From the NCBI RefSeq assembly GCF_000756615.1, contig NZ_CP009288.1:744001-808000 (forward strand): a stretch of 64,000 bases of DNA. The letters run 5' to 3'. Source of the stretch: Paenibacillus durus (GTDB lineage Bacteria > Bacillota > Bacilli > Paenibacillales > Paenibacillaceae). Each line of letters opens with the position of its first letter. Positions within the stretch are counted from its first letter, which is position 1. Below the pieces are notes generated by a model that worked only from the letters and a program-made list of their open reading frames with translations, searched no databases and had not been told where the DNA came from. A program made the translations under genes and the position numbers. This document shows positions 43,053-52,037 of this stretch, piece after piece.

Positions 43053-44141
43053 ATGATGCCAATCCGTTCCAGTTCCAGGCTGGCGGCAGGAATACTGCTG
43101 TCCTCGCTTGCTCTTTCCGCCTGCGGTCCGCAACCTGCGGAACCCCCCGCCGTTTCCAGCGCACCGCCGCTATCCTCGGCTGCCCCGGCGCTTGCGACGC
43201 CCGTTCCAGCGCCGTCGCCCGCCCCGTCCCCGGTGTCCGTGTCCGGACTAACCGGGCTCCCTGTCACGGAAACGCTGCTTCCCCGGCCGCTTGCCGTGAT
43301 GATCAACAACGCGCCGGCCGCCCGTCCCCAGTCGGGACTGACTAAGGCCGATCTTCTATACGAGGTGCTGGCCGAAGGGGGGATTACGCGGCTGATCGCG
43401 ATTTACCAGAGCCAACCCGGCATCCCCAAAATCGGGCCGGTCCGCAGCATTCGTCCGTACCTGATCGACATCGGCGAGTCTTATGGCGGTGTTACCGTGC
43501 ATGCGGGCGGAAGTCCCGCGGCCTATGCCATTTTGCAGAGACAGCATAAAGAGGACATGGACGAAATCGGAAGGGCCGGGGCCTACTTCTGGCGGGATAA
43601 GAGCCGCAAAGCGCCCCACAATTTATATACAAGCGAAGATAAGCTTCGGGCCGGAGCGGAGAAGCTCGGATACGGCGGGGCGGTGGAAGTGCAGGGATAT
43701 TCTTTTACCAATCCGGATGATGTCCCGGCGGGCGGGGAACCCGCGAGCGAGTTCAAGGTCCGCTTCTTGCTCCAAAGCTATACAGTCGATTACAAGTATG
43801 ATTCCGCTTCGCGCACCTATGCAAGATGGGTTAATGGTAAGCAGCATCTGGACAAGGACAGCGGCGAGCCGGTCGAAGCAGCCAACATAATCGTCATGGG
43901 GGCAGACCACAAGGTGCTTGACGAGGCAGGCAGATTGTCCGTCAACCTGGAGCTTGGAGGAGAAGCTATGCTGTTCCAGCGGGGAGAGGTCACGCGAGGC
44001 AGATGGGTCCGCAAACCCGGCGACATCATAAGGTTCGTCCAGGACGGTAAGGAGGCGGCGCTGTACCCGGGAGTCACCCATTTTTTGATTGTGCCGAACA
44101 CGCCCTCTTTTGCAAGCCATGTAGCCGTTACGCCTTCGTAA
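43053..44141 (+). CDS. yerB: YerB-like lipoprotein, DUF3048
   Basis: A 362-residue lipoprotein: signal with lipobox LSAC (Cys near 23), a Pro/Ala/Ser linker to ~65, then the DUF3048 N-terminal domain (PLAVMINNAPAARPQSGL, YEVLAEGGITRLIAIYQ, KIGPVRSIRPYLIDIG) and C-terminal domain (AANIIVMGADHKVLDEAG). Bacillus YerB is a membrane-anchored protein of uncertain function, linked with germination or wall genes. ATG 43053 (or 43056) lies ten bases after AAGGAGG; a longer open frame upstream crosses the nested hairpin and is not used. Confidence 0.88.
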   Translation: MMPIRSSSRLAAGILLSSLALSACGPQPAEPPAVSSAPPLSSAAPALATPVPAPSPAPSPVSVSGLTGLPVTETLLPRPLAVMINNAPAARPQSGLTKADLLYEVLAEGGITRLIAIYQSQPGIPKIGPVRSIRPYLIDIGESYGGVTVHAGGSPAAYAILQRQHKEDMDEIGRAGAYFWRDKSRKAPHNLYTSEDKLRAGAEKLGYGGAVEVQGYSFTNPDDVPAGGEPASEFKVRFLLQSYTVDYKYDSASRTYARWVNGKQHLDKDSGEPVEAANIIVMGADHKVLDEAGRLSVNLELGGEAMLFQRGEVTRGRWVRKPGDIIRFVQDGKEAALYPGVTHFLIVPNTPSFASHVAVTPS

Positions 44142-44164
44142 AGCCGTGGCAAAAGGACGATAAA

Positions 44165-44193
44165 TTGGTTACCGGATGCGAACAGTATATAAT
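44165..44193 (+). promoter_or_regulatory. Promoter of the DUF47-pit operon
   Basis: TTGGTT (44165-44170), 17 bp, TATAAT (44188-44193). It leaves a ~205-nt leader that includes TGTTAAGATAACA, a symmetric element. Confidence 0.6.
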
Positions 44194-44404
44194 GTCCATA
44201 TAATTACATAAATTACTAAGATGGCGGATTCTTTCTTCTCATTCGACAAATTGTGATTTCATTGTAAAAAGTTCGGTTGTTTTTACTTTCTATCTTTCAA
44301 GGCGGTATGTTAAGATAACAAAGGTCGTCATTTAATTTTATACTGTCATTACAATTGGATGCTTCCGCCGTTCCAAGGAACATTATGCAAAGGAGTTTAC
44401 AATA

Positions 44405-45019
44405 ATGAGGCTGAGAAAAAAGGACATTTTCTTCGAGACGCTTGAAAATATGGCCGATGCGATCGTCCAGGCTGCGGATTATTTCGCCCAGCACCTTTCC
44501 GATTTGAGCGATCTGGAAGTGTTTGCCGGAGAAATGAAGAAATATGAATCCCTGTGTGATACATATACGCACACGGTTATTAAAGAGCTGAACAAGACGT
44601 TCATTACCCCGCTGGAGCGCGACGATATCATGGCGCTGATCACAAGCATGGACGATGTCATCGACGGACTTGAGGCTTCCGCTACCCGTTTCTATATGTA
44701 CAACATGACCCAGACAGACGAATACATCGGCCAATTTGCCGAAATTCTCCGCCAGTCTTCTTATGAGATTCAGAAGGCGGTTCATCTGGTGTCGCAGAAG
44801 AAGCTTCTGGCTGTCCGCGAACATACGATTCGGCTGAACGACCTGGAGAATCAGGGCGATGAAGTGCTGCGCAACTGTACTAAGGCATTGTTCGCGCAGG
44901 TCAAGGATCCGATTGAACTGATTAAGCGCAAGGAGCTGTACGAGCGTTTGGAGACGACGACGGACAAATGCGAAGACGTAGCCAACATACTTGAATCAAT
45001 TATTATGCGTAACTCATAA
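44405..45019 (+). CDS. DUF47 family protein (PhoU-like phosphate transport regulator)
   Basis: The 204-residue all-helical protein starts RLRKKDIFFETLENMADAI and has the DUF47/PhoU-like metal-binding helices (EMKKYESLCDTYTHTVIKEL, RDDIMALITSMDDVIDGL). Genes of this family almost always precede Pit transporters, as here, and are thought to modulate transport. AAAGGAG precedes the ATG; the gap to pit is 13 bp. Confidence 0.92.
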   Translation: MRLRKKDIFFETLENMADAIVQAADYFAQHLSDLSDLEVFAGEMKKYESLCDTYTHTVIKELNKTFITPLERDDIMALITSMDDVIDGLEASATRFYMYNMTQTDEYIGQFAEILRQSSYEIQKAVHLVSQKKLLAVREHTIRLNDLENQGDEVLRNCTKALFAQVKDPIELIKRKELYERLETTTDKCEDVANILESIIMRNS

Positions 45020-45032
45020 GGGGCAAGTAACT

Positions 45033-46025
45033 ATGGATACATCATCTTTATTGGTTCTAGGCATCGTCATCATACTCGCACTCGGCTTTGACTTCATCAA
45101 CGGCTTCCACGATACGGCGAATGCGATTGCGACTTCCGTATCGACCCGGGCGCTGTCACCGCGTACGGCAATTATTATGGCCGCGTGCATGAACTTTATC
45201 GGAGCGATGCTGTTTACCGGCGTAGCCAAGACCATCGGCGACAGTATAGCCGATCCGACGAAGCTGGACAACGGAATCGAAGTCGTTATTGCTACGCTTC
45301 TGGCGGCGATTATCTGGAACCTGATCACCTGGTGGTTCGGGATTCCTTCTTCTTCATCCCATGCGCTGATCGGAGCGCTCGCCGGAGCGGTCTACGTGGG
45401 GGCGGGTTCGGATCATATCAAATGGAGCGGATTCAGAGACATTGTAGAAGGGCTTATTTTCTCTCCGATTATCGCTTTCGTCATCGGTTATATTGTCATG
45501 ACCATACTCAAATGGATATTTGCGAAGCAAAGTCCGCATACGGTCAACAAAGGTTTCCGCACGATGCAGATCATAACGGCCGCTTTCCAGTCGTTCACTC
45601 ACGGAACGAATGACGCGCAGAAAGCGATGGGGATCATTACGTTTGCGCTTGTCACCTCCGGCCATCTGGATACGATGGAGGTTCCGATTTGGGTTAAAAT
45701 TTCGGCCGCGACCGCTATGGCGCTCGGCACCTCAATCGGCGGCTGGAAGATTATCAAGACGATGGGTACGAAAATATTCAAAATCGAACCGATCAACGGG
45801 TTTGCCGCCGACGTTTCGGCAGCTTCCGTTATTTTTTCGGCGACGCTGCTGCATTTGCCGGTGAGTACGACCCATGCGATCACGTCAGCCATTCTCGGCG
45901 TCGGCTCGGCGAAGCGCTTCTCCGCAGTCAAATGGGGCGTAGCGGGCCGGATTGTCGTCACCTGGTTTATTACGATACCGATCAGCGCTGCGCTGGCAGG
46001 CATTATTTTTAAAATTCTATTTTAG
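45033..46025 (+). CDS. pit: Inorganic phosphate transporter, PiT family
   Basis: A 330-residue integral membrane protein with about ten helices and the duplicated PiT signature: GFDFINGFHDTANAIATSVS near the N-terminus and FQSFTHGTNDAQKAMGII in the second half. It imports metal-phosphate by proton symport as a low-affinity system. ATG 45033 follows AAGGGG; an upstream frame start at 44991 lies within the DUF47 gene. Paired with the DUF47 regulator. Confidence 0.94.
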   Translation: MDTSSLLVLGIVIILALGFDFINGFHDTANAIATSVSTRALSPRTAIIMAACMNFIGAMLFTGVAKTIGDSIADPTKLDNGIEVVIATLLAAIIWNLITWWFGIPSSSSHALIGALAGAVYVGAGSDHIKWSGFRDIVEGLIFSPIIAFVIGYIVMTILKWIFAKQSPHTVNKGFRTMQIITAAFQSFTHGTNDAQKAMGIITFALVTSGHLDTMEVPIWVKISAATAMALGTSIGGWKIIKTMGTKIFKIEPINGFAADVSAASVIFSATLLHLPVSTTHAITSAILGVGSAKRFSAVKWGVAGRIVVTWFITIPISAALAGIIFKILF

Positions 46026-46047
46026 CTCTGAAGCGGTAATGCGCGGG

Positions 46048-46082
46048 GCCGGATCGACAACGTCGATTCGGCTTCTTTTTTT
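46048..46082 (+). terminator. Terminator after pit
   Basis: GCCGGATCGAC and GTCGATTCGGC pair with one wobble, followed by TTC and eight T. Confidence 0.85.
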
Positions 46083-46154
46083 TCATAATAGGGGATACGG
46101 GAAACGCAGCAGGCGTTTTTTTGTTTAATAGTATTAGTGAAGGCAAGAGATTTA

Positions 46155-46171
46155 TGTCACAAAAAGTTACA
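46155..46171 (+). promoter_or_regulatory. GlnR/TnrA box I
   Basis: TGTCA-N7-TTACA matches the TGTNAN7TNACA consensus exactly. It lies about 90 bp upstream of the -35 of the importer promoter, an activator-like position. Confidence 0.7.
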
Positions 46172-46260
46172 GCAAAACGATAAAAAACATTAATCAATGG
46201 GAAAAGAAAATAAAATACCTCACAATTCGCGAGGGAAATTGCGGTTTTAATATGAAAACC

Positions 46261-46288
46261 CTTGTAGGAAAATGTAGTTTTGTATAGT
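46261..46288 (+). promoter_or_regulatory. Likely promoter of the glutamine importer operon
   Basis: CTTGTA (46261-46266), 16 bp, TATAGT (46283-46288). It lies between the two GlnR boxes. Confidence 0.5.
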
Positions 46289-46312
46289 GGTTAAAGTAAG
46301 GTTGTTCTCAAG

Positions 46313-46329
46313 TGTTACCATAGCTGACA
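46313..46329 (+). promoter_or_regulatory. GlnR/TnrA box II
   Basis: TGTTA-N7-TGACA also matches the consensus exactly. It is about 20-35 bp downstream of the predicted transcription start, a repressor-like position. Confidence 0.7.
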
Positions 46330-46390
46330 GGAGAGCATTTTTAGAAGATTTAGAATGTCAGGGCAAATATAGAGCGAGGGGGGACAGTCG

Positions 46391-47119
46391 TTGATCGATT
46401 TTCAGCAGGTAGATAAACATTACGGACATTTCCATGTACTCAAGAGCATCAATCTGCATGTTGAGGAGGGGGAAGTGGTCGTTGTGGTCGGTCCGTCCGG
46501 CTCGGGCAAGAGTACGATGCTACGCTGCATCAATCGTCTGGAGACGATCACGAGCGGGCAGCTTGCCGTAAACGGCGTCGCCATTAATGACAAGAAGACG
46601 GATATCAACAAAGTCCGGCGGGATATCGGCATGGTGTTTCAGCATTTCAACCTGTATCCGCATAAAAAAGTGATCGATAACATCACGCTGGCGCCTGTCA
46701 AGGTGCTGGGAGTATCGAAGGCGGAGGCCGAACAGACGGCGATGTATTATCTGGAGAAGGTCGGCATCGCCGGCAAGGCGCAGGCCTATCCGAGTCAGCT
46801 CTCCGGCGGGCAGCAGCAGCGTGTGGCGATCGCCAGAGGACTTGCGATGAAGCCCAAAATCATGCTGTTCGACGAACCGACGTCGGCGCTGGACCCGGAA
46901 ATGGTCGGCGAGGTGCTTGACGTTATGCGGACACTGGCCAAAGAAGGAATGACGATGGTCGTCGTTACCCACGAGATGGGCTTTGCCCGCGAGGTGGCGG
47001 ATCGCGTAATCTTCATGGACCAGGGGCAGATCGTGGAGGAAGCCGCTCCGGAGCAATTCTTCGCAAATCCGCGCGAGGAGCGCACACGAACTTTTCTCAG
47101 CAGGGTATTAAGCCACTAA
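46391..47119 (+). CDS. glnQ: Amino-acid (glutamine-type) ABC transporter ATP-binding protein
   Basis: The 242-residue polar-amino-acid ATPase has Walker A VGPSGSGKSTMLRCIN, the LYPHKKVIDNITLAP Q-loop segment, signature LSGGQQQRVAIARGLAM and Walker B IMLFDEPTSALDPEM. Start is TTG with GAGGGGGG upstream. It leads an operon with a binding protein and two permeases, in the B. subtilis glnQHMP order. Two GlnR/TnrA boxes upstream indicate nitrogen control. Confidence 0.9.
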   Translation: MIDFQQVDKHYGHFHVLKSINLHVEEGEVVVVVGPSGSGKSTMLRCINRLETITSGQLAVNGVAINDKKTDINKVRRDIGMVFQHFNLYPHKKVIDNITLAPVKVLGVSKAEAEQTAMYYLEKVGIAGKAQAYPSQLSGGQQQRVAIARGLAMKPKIMLFDEPTSALDPEMVGEVLDVMRTLAKEGMTMVVVTHEMGFAREVADRVIFMDQGQIVEEAAPEQFFANPREERTRTFLSRVLSH

Positions 47120-47149
47120 AAAATATATAAGAATTGGGGAGAAGCAAAT

Positions 47150-47980
47150 ATGAAAAAGAATTGGAAGCTGTTAAGCGTATTGATGATCGCCATGCTGCTC
47201 ATTCTGGCAGGATGCGGCAGCAACAATGAGGGTGGAGGCAACGCCGCTAAGGGAGAGAGCGGATCGGACGGAATTGCGACGATCAAAGAGCGCGGCAAGC
47301 TGCTGGTCGGCGTAAAATTCGACACGAAGCTGTTCGGTCTGAAGGACCCTGCGAGCGGCCAGGTTGAAGGCTTTGACATCGATATTTCCAAAGCGATCGC
47401 GAAGCATATCCTTGGCGACGAAAATGCGATCGAGCTGAAGGAAGTAACCTCCAAGACGCGGATTCCGATGCTGAACAACGGCGAAATCGATATGGTCGTA
47501 GCGACGATGACGATTACGGAAGAGCGCAAGAAAGAAGTCGATTTCTCCGACGTCTACTTCCAAGCCGGACAATCGCTGCTCGTTAAGAAAGGAAGCCCGG
47601 TTAAAGGCATCGCGGACATTACGAAAGACTCCACAGTGCTCGGCTCCAAAGGCTCCACTTCGGTTAAAAATATCAAAGAAAAAGTTCCGGGCGTAACCGT
47701 GCTCGAATTCGACAACTACCAGGATGCTTTCACTGCACTGAAAACCGGCAAGGGCGACGCGCTGACAACGGACGACGCGATTCTGTACGGTATGGCAGCT
47801 CAGGACCCGAACTATGAAGTGGTAGGCGAACCGTTCACCGATGAGCCTTACGGCATTGCCGTACAAAAAGGTAACAGCGCAGTGGTAAAAGCGATCAACG
47901 ATACGCTGGCCGAGCTGAAATCGAGCGGCGAGTACGACAAAATCTATGAAAAATGGATCGGCAAAGCGCCGGCCAAGTAA
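47150..47980 (+). CDS. glnH: Amino-acid (glutamine-type) binding lipoprotein
   Basis: A 276-residue SBP family 3 lipoprotein: signal peptide with lipobox LAGC (Cys near 22), then TIKERGKLLVGVKFDTKLFG, the family signature GFDIDISKAIAKHILG, and DMVVATMTITEERKKEVDFS. It delivers the amino acid to the permeases at 48223 and 49020. Exact ligand (glutamine or another polar amino acid) is inferred from context and family. Confidence 0.9.
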   Translation: MKKNWKLLSVLMIAMLLILAGCGSNNEGGGNAAKGESGSDGIATIKERGKLLVGVKFDTKLFGLKDPASGQVEGFDIDISKAIAKHILGDENAIELKEVTSKTRIPMLNNGEIDMVVATMTITEERKKEVDFSDVYFQAGQSLLVKKGSPVKGIADITKDSTVLGSKGSTSVKNIKEKVPGVTVLEFDNYQDAFTALKTGKGDALTTDDAILYGMAAQDPNYEVVGEPFTDEPYGIAVQKGNSAVVKAINDTLAELKSSGEYDKIYEKWIGKAPAK

Positions 47981-48069
47981 GTTTAAATAAGCGGCAGGTT
48001 CATTGCTTAATGTGCATGGGGATGCACAAAGAGGGGAATAAAGAAAAATCGGCTAAAAGTCGGCATCAG

Positions 48070-48110
48070 CGAAAGGATGGGACGGGCGATTTCCGCTGGC
48101 CATCCTTTCG
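48070..48110 (+). promoter_or_regulatory. Intercistronic hairpin between binding protein and permease genes
   Basis: CGAAAGGATGG (48070-48080) and CCATCCTTTCG (48100-48110) form a perfect 11-bp stem without a T-run. Such hairpins often protect the upstream mRNA or partly block read-through, favouring more binding protein than permease. Confidence 0.6.
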
Positions 48111-48222
48111 TGCTTGTCAGAGGACGACCATGAAGAGAGCACAGGGGACAAAATAAATATAGAGAGTTAGAAGTGCATGATTATGCCAATCGCTATTAGA
48201 GAATAAAAGGCAGGTGATCAAG

Positions 48223-48873
48223 ATGCAGTTTTCCATTTTGACGGACTATTTCGGCACTTATATGGAAGGATTCCGCGGTACGATTCTTTCCAGCTTGCTG
48301 GCGCTGGCAGGGAGCTTTCTGCTGGGTACCCTAATCGCGGTATTCCGTATTTCTACTGTAAGAGCGCTGAGATGGTTCGGGACGGGATACACCGAGTTTA
48401 TCCGCAATATCCCGCTGCTGCTCGTCGTATATATTTTTTACTACGGCCCATCGGCATTCGGCTCGTCTCTGGATGGATTTACGGCCGGCACTATCGGCTT
48501 GACGGTATACACATCGGCCTTTATTGCCGAAGCCATCCGGGCGGGCATTGCGGCCGTTCCAAAAGGACAGACCGAAGCGGCGCGCTCATCGGGCCTGACC
48601 TATGTTCAGACGATGTTCCATGTCGTGCTGCCGCAGGCAATCAAGCTGGTTATTCCGCCGCTTGGCAACCAGTTCATCAATCTGATCAAGAACTCGTCGG
48701 TGCTGACGGTCGTGGCCGGTCTTGATCTGATGTATTTTGCGGATATCGTCAACACCGATACGTTCCGTACGTTCGATACTTATGTATTCGTAGCGCTGTT
48801 CTATCTGGTGCTGACTCTGCCGCTCAGCTACGGCATGCGGGTGTGGGAACGCCGGCTACAGCGCAAATACTGA
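48223..48873 (+). CDS. glnM: Amino-acid ABC transporter permease
   Basis: The 216-residue HisM/GlnP-type permease has a signature near the N-terminus (GFRGTILSSLLALAGSFLLG), YTEFIRNIPLLLVVYIFYYG, and the EAA loop AARSSGLTYVQTMFHVVLPQ. ATG 48223 is preferred to GTG 48214 because AGGTGATC lies just before it. It acts as a heterodimer with the next permease; two tandem hairpin repeats separate them. Confidence 0.88.
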   Translation: MQFSILTDYFGTYMEGFRGTILSSLLALAGSFLLGTLIAVFRISTVRALRWFGTGYTEFIRNIPLLLVVYIFYYGPSAFGSSLDGFTAGTIGLTVYTSAFIAEAIRAGIAAVPKGQTEAARSSGLTYVQTMFHVVLPQAIKLVIPPLGNQFINLIKNSSVLTVVAGLDLMYFADIVNTDTFRTFDTYVFVALFYLVLTLPLSYGMRVWERRLQRKY

Positions 48874-48877
48874 AAAA

Positions 48878-48930
48878 CCCCACAAAGTGATGATAACGCT
48901 CCGAAGCGAATTCCGAGTACTTTGCGGGGA
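48878..48930 (+). repeat. Hairpin repeat copy A
   Basis: CCCCACAAAGT...ACTTTGCGGGG forms an 11-bp stem with one wobble around a second stem CTCCGAA/TTCCGAG. Nearly identical to copy B 72 bp downstream. Confidence 0.85.
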
Positions 48931-48949
48931 CCCCGGAAAAGAAGACGAT

Positions 48950-49001
48950 CCCCACAAAGTGAGGAGGACGCTCCGAAGCGAATTCCGAGTACTTTGCGGG
49001 A
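48950..49001 (+). repeat. Hairpin repeat copy B
   Basis: Same element as copy A, differing mainly in the segment after CAAAGTGA (GGAGGA versus TGATAA). It ends just before the ribosome site of the next permease. Confidence 0.85.
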
Positions 49002-49019
49002 TTGAAAGGAGGATTAACG

Positions 49020-49670
49020 ATGGATTTTGTCGGCGCTTATTCGGCGGATAATCTCAAGTTCTTGTTGGATGGTCTGTATGTCACACTGATTGTCGCTTTT
49101 TCGGCGATTGCTCTCAGCTTCCTGCTTGGTTGCATCCTTGGTGTGATCCGCTACACGAACATTCCGGTGTTGTCACAGATCACCTTCGTGTTTGTAGAAC
49201 TGTTCCGCAATTTGCCGCTGCTGCTCATCATCTTCTTCATGCGCTTTGCGCTGCCGGAGGTCGGTATCAAGCTTGGTCTGATCACGGCGGCGGTTGCGGC
49301 GCTGACGATTTTTGAGGGGGCCATGATTTCGGAGATTGTGCGCGGCGGACTGTCCTCGGTTGACAAAGGGCAGATTGAGGCGGGACGCTCATCGGGACTT
49401 ACGGGAATGCAGACGCTGTGGCATATCGTGCTTCCCCAAGGTCTCCGGCGGATGGTTCCGCCGTTAGTGAGCCAGTTTATCTCGCTGCTGAAGGATACGT
49501 CGCTGGCGGTGATAATTTCTCTGCCCGAACTGATGCATAACGCCGGAATCATTATCGGACACGGCTATAACTATACGATTCCGACGCTGCTGCTCGTAGC
49601 GCTGATCTATTTTACAGTCAACTACCTGCTGTCCCGGCTGTCCAAACGCCTGGAGACGAAGAATGCCTAA
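49020..49670 (+). CDS. glnP: Amino-acid ABC transporter permease
   Basis: The 216-residue second permease has LKFLLDGLYVTLIVAFSAIA, FVELFRNLPLLLIIFFMRF and the EAA loop AGRSSGLTGMQTLWHIVLPQ. ATG 49020 follows AAAGGAGG. It completes the importer of glnQ, glnH and glnM type genes. A 64-bp region leads into the sensor-kinase gene. Confidence 0.88.
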   Translation: MDFVGAYSADNLKFLLDGLYVTLIVAFSAIALSFLLGCILGVIRYTNIPVLSQITFVFVELFRNLPLLLIIFFMRFALPEVGIKLGLITAAVAALTIFEGAMISEIVRGGLSSVDKGQIEAGRSSGLTGMQTLWHIVLPQGLRRMVPPLVSQFISLLKDTSLAVIISLPELMHNAGIIIGHGYNYTIPTLLLVALIYFTVNYLLSRLSKRLETKNA

Positions 49671-49766
49671 CGTCATGATGAAGTCGTTTTTCGTAGTATT
49701 TTATAGGAATTCACAGCGGTTTATGGTACTATAATGGCTAATACTAGCACGCGGGAGTATTGGCTA

Positions 49767-51050
49767 ATGGGGCAGCCGCTTAACCGACATCCATATATTC
49801 AGATTCTGCTGGTCGCGGTCGTAACGGCGATTGCCGGGGAGTTCAAGATCAATCCCTACGCTGGCGACATCTTCAGAATCGGCTTAGGCAGCAGTGCATT
49901 TCTGCTGTTTTTGCTTTTGTTTCGGCATCTTCCGTTTATACTCACCGGCGTGGTTACGGGCGTATCCGTGCTGCTGTTCCGGACAGGCCTCGATCTGGCG
50001 GGAACGGATTTTACCATACTTGAGATTGTGACCAGACATTGCTCCGCGATGGTGTATTACATAGTTTTTGCCGTGCTGATGCGTGTAATCAAAGAACGGA
50101 TGGACGGTTTTCATCCGCTGGTGCTGGGGGCTGTGGCGGCGGTCATCGATCTGCTCTCCAACGAGATGGAACTGCTGACCCGGCTGCTTGTGCTGGGAAC
50201 GACCTCGTTCCGCCTGAATGAATGGACGTATCTGATGGCGATTGCCATGCTGAGGACCTATTTTACAACCGGGCTGTACAGCAGCATATCCGTCAGTCAG
50301 CTTCGGCTGGTGCAGAAGGAACAGAACCGCCGGATGGAGCAGATGCTCGGTTTCGGATCGGGCCTGTACGGGGAAGTGTTCTATCTGCAAAAATCAATCG
50401 GCACGTTGGAACAGGCTACGCTGGACAGTTATGATTTGTATCGCAGTCTCAAAGACGGCGGAGAGCTGGCTAACAGCCGCCAGGTGCTCCATATCACGCA
50501 GCAGATTCATGAGGTGAAGAAGGATTCGCAGCGGATTCTGGCGGGTCTGACGAAGCTGGTGGACCGCGAAGTAACCGGCGATATGCCGCTGTCTGGCCTT
50601 CTGCGTTTTACCGTGAAGAGCAACCAGAAGTATGCCGACATGCTTGGCAAGAATATCACGATCATTCAGCAGACCACCTCCGATTATGCCACCGCAAGCT
50701 ACATCCCTCTGCTCACGCTGCTCAATAACCTTACAGCTAATGCCGTCGAGGCGATCAAGGATACGGGAATCATTTATCTGAACATCTATGAAAAAGAGGA
50801 TATGACCGTGTTCACGGTCACCGACAGCGGCGGCGGTGTGAACGACCGCGACCGCGAGCTGCTGTTCGAGCCGGGTTTCACAACCAAATTCGATGATGAG
50901 GGCGTGGCGGCGACAGGAATCGGACTTTCGCATGTGCAGGATATCGTCAGGTTATTCGAGGGCAAGATTACGGTCAGTAACGCCCCCTATGCGGGCGGGG
51001 CTATGTTCAAGATCGCCATTCCCACGAAGAATCTGCGAAAGGAGGAGTAG
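49767..51050 (+). CDS. glnK: Sensor histidine kinase, GlnK-like
   Basis: The N-terminal ~165 residues contain about five or six membrane helices. A dimerisation segment with a conserved histidine (QQIHEVKKDSQRIL) follows, and the C-terminus is an HATPase domain (NNLTANAVEAIKD, TDSGGGVNDRD, GVAATGIGLSHVQDIV). It resembles B. subtilis GlnK (YcbA), which with GlnL responds to glutamine. ATG 49767 has GGGAG ten bases upstream; ATG 49734 adds 11 residues but has no ribosome site and overlaps a TATAAT. Paired with the next gene, 3 bp away. Confidence 0.8.
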   Translation: MGQPLNRHPYIQILLVAVVTAIAGEFKINPYAGDIFRIGLGSSAFLLFLLLFRHLPFILTGVVTGVSVLLFRTGLDLAGTDFTILEIVTRHCSAMVYYIVFAVLMRVIKERMDGFHPLVLGAVAAVIDLLSNEMELLTRLLVLGTTSFRLNEWTYLMAIAMLRTYFTTGLYSSISVSQLRLVQKEQNRRMEQMLGFGSGLYGEVFYLQKSIGTLEQATLDSYDLYRSLKDGGELANSRQVLHITQQIHEVKKDSQRILAGLTKLVDREVTGDMPLSGLLRFTVKSNQKYADMLGKNITIIQQTTSDYATASYIPLLTLLNNLTANAVEAIKDTGIIYLNIYEKEDMTVFTVTDSGGGVNDRDRELLFEPGFTTKFDDEGVAATGIGLSHVQDIVRLFEGKITVSNAPYAGGAMFKIAIPTKNLRKEE

Positions 51051-51053
51051 AGC

Positions 51054-51956
51054 ATGCCGCTATCTTTCTGTATTGTTGACGATGACCGGAGCGCCAGAAG
51101 AATGCTGCAGCATATTATCGAGGACAGCGGGCTTGGCGAAGTGACGGGGACAGCCGAAGGCGGCCAGGAAGGCGTCAGGCTTATTCTGGAAGAGTCGCCC
51201 GACATTGTGCTGATGGATCTGCTCATGCCCGACCAGGACGGGATCGAGACGATCCGCTCCCTGCAGGCGCAGGGCTGCAAGTCCAAGTTCGTCATGATTT
51301 CGCAGATCGAGAATCAGGATATGGTCGGAAGGGCGTATGAGAGCGGCATCGAATTCTTCATCCGCAAGCCGATTAACCGGATTGAGGTGGAGACCGTGCT
51401 GCGCAGGGTGAACGAGCGTTATGCCATGAGCCGCTATCTGGACGAAATCAAATCGAGTCTGGAGAAGCTGGAAGGGCTTCAGTTTGGAGGGGCTCCTGTT
51501 ATTCCGGCCCGGCGCACGGTCAAGGATGCCGTTCAGCCGATACTGATGAACATGGGCATGATCGGCGAGAGCGGCAGCCGCGATATTACAGCGATCATGG
51601 AAATTCTGATGGAACGGGAGGATGCGGGAACGCTGCCTCCACTTAAGGAACTGTACGAGTCAGTGGCCGCCCGTTACAAAGAGGGCACAAGCGACATCGC
51701 CAAAGAAACGAAGGCCATCGAGCAGCGGCTGCGGCGGGCGCTGGCGACCGGGCTGACGCATCTGGCCTCCATCGGTCTGACCGATTACAGCCATCCCAAA
51801 TTCGAATACTACGCGCCGCTTTACTTCGATTTCGAAGACGTGCGCGCTAAGATGAAGGAAATTGACCAGGGCCGGGAATCCGGCAAGGCCAAAGTGAATA
51901 TCCGCAAATTTTTGCAGGTTATGGCTCTGGAGCTTCAGGAAGGACTGGGGCGCTAA
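51054..51956 (+). CDS. glnL: Response regulator with YcbB-type DNA-binding domain, GlnL-like
   Basis: The 300-residue protein has a receiver domain at 1-120 (FCIVDDDRSARRML acidic pocket, phospho-Asp in VLMDLLMPDQDG near 55, FFIRKPINRIEVE with the lysine). The C-terminal YcbB domain (residues ~150-295) has helical segments VKDAVQPILMNMGMIGESGS and LTHLASIGLTDYSHPKFEYY. B. subtilis GlnL activates glutaminase/transport genes. Its place after the importer suggests control of that operon. GGAGGAG upstream. Confidence 0.85.
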   Translation: MPLSFCIVDDDRSARRMLQHIIEDSGLGEVTGTAEGGQEGVRLILEESPDIVLMDLLMPDQDGIETIRSLQAQGCKSKFVMISQIENQDMVGRAYESGIEFFIRKPINRIEVETVLRRVNERYAMSRYLDEIKSSLEKLEGLQFGGAPVIPARRTVKDAVQPILMNMGMIGESGSRDITAIMEILMEREDAGTLPPLKELYESVAARYKEGTSDIAKETKAIEQRLRRALATGLTHLASIGLTDYSHPKFEYYAPLYFDFEDVRAKMKEIDQGRESGKAKVNIRKFLQVMALELQEGLGR

Positions 51957-52037
51957 GATCCCCTCCCGAATTTGGGCAGGGGCTATTCCTGCTGTACAAT
52001 GATGAAAGCAGGGCACCTTAAGGAGGACAGGAGGATT

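Noticed and set aside
48878..49001. CRISPR array
   Set aside because: Only two copies, each self-complementary, and the interval between them is not spacer-like; no cas gene is near.
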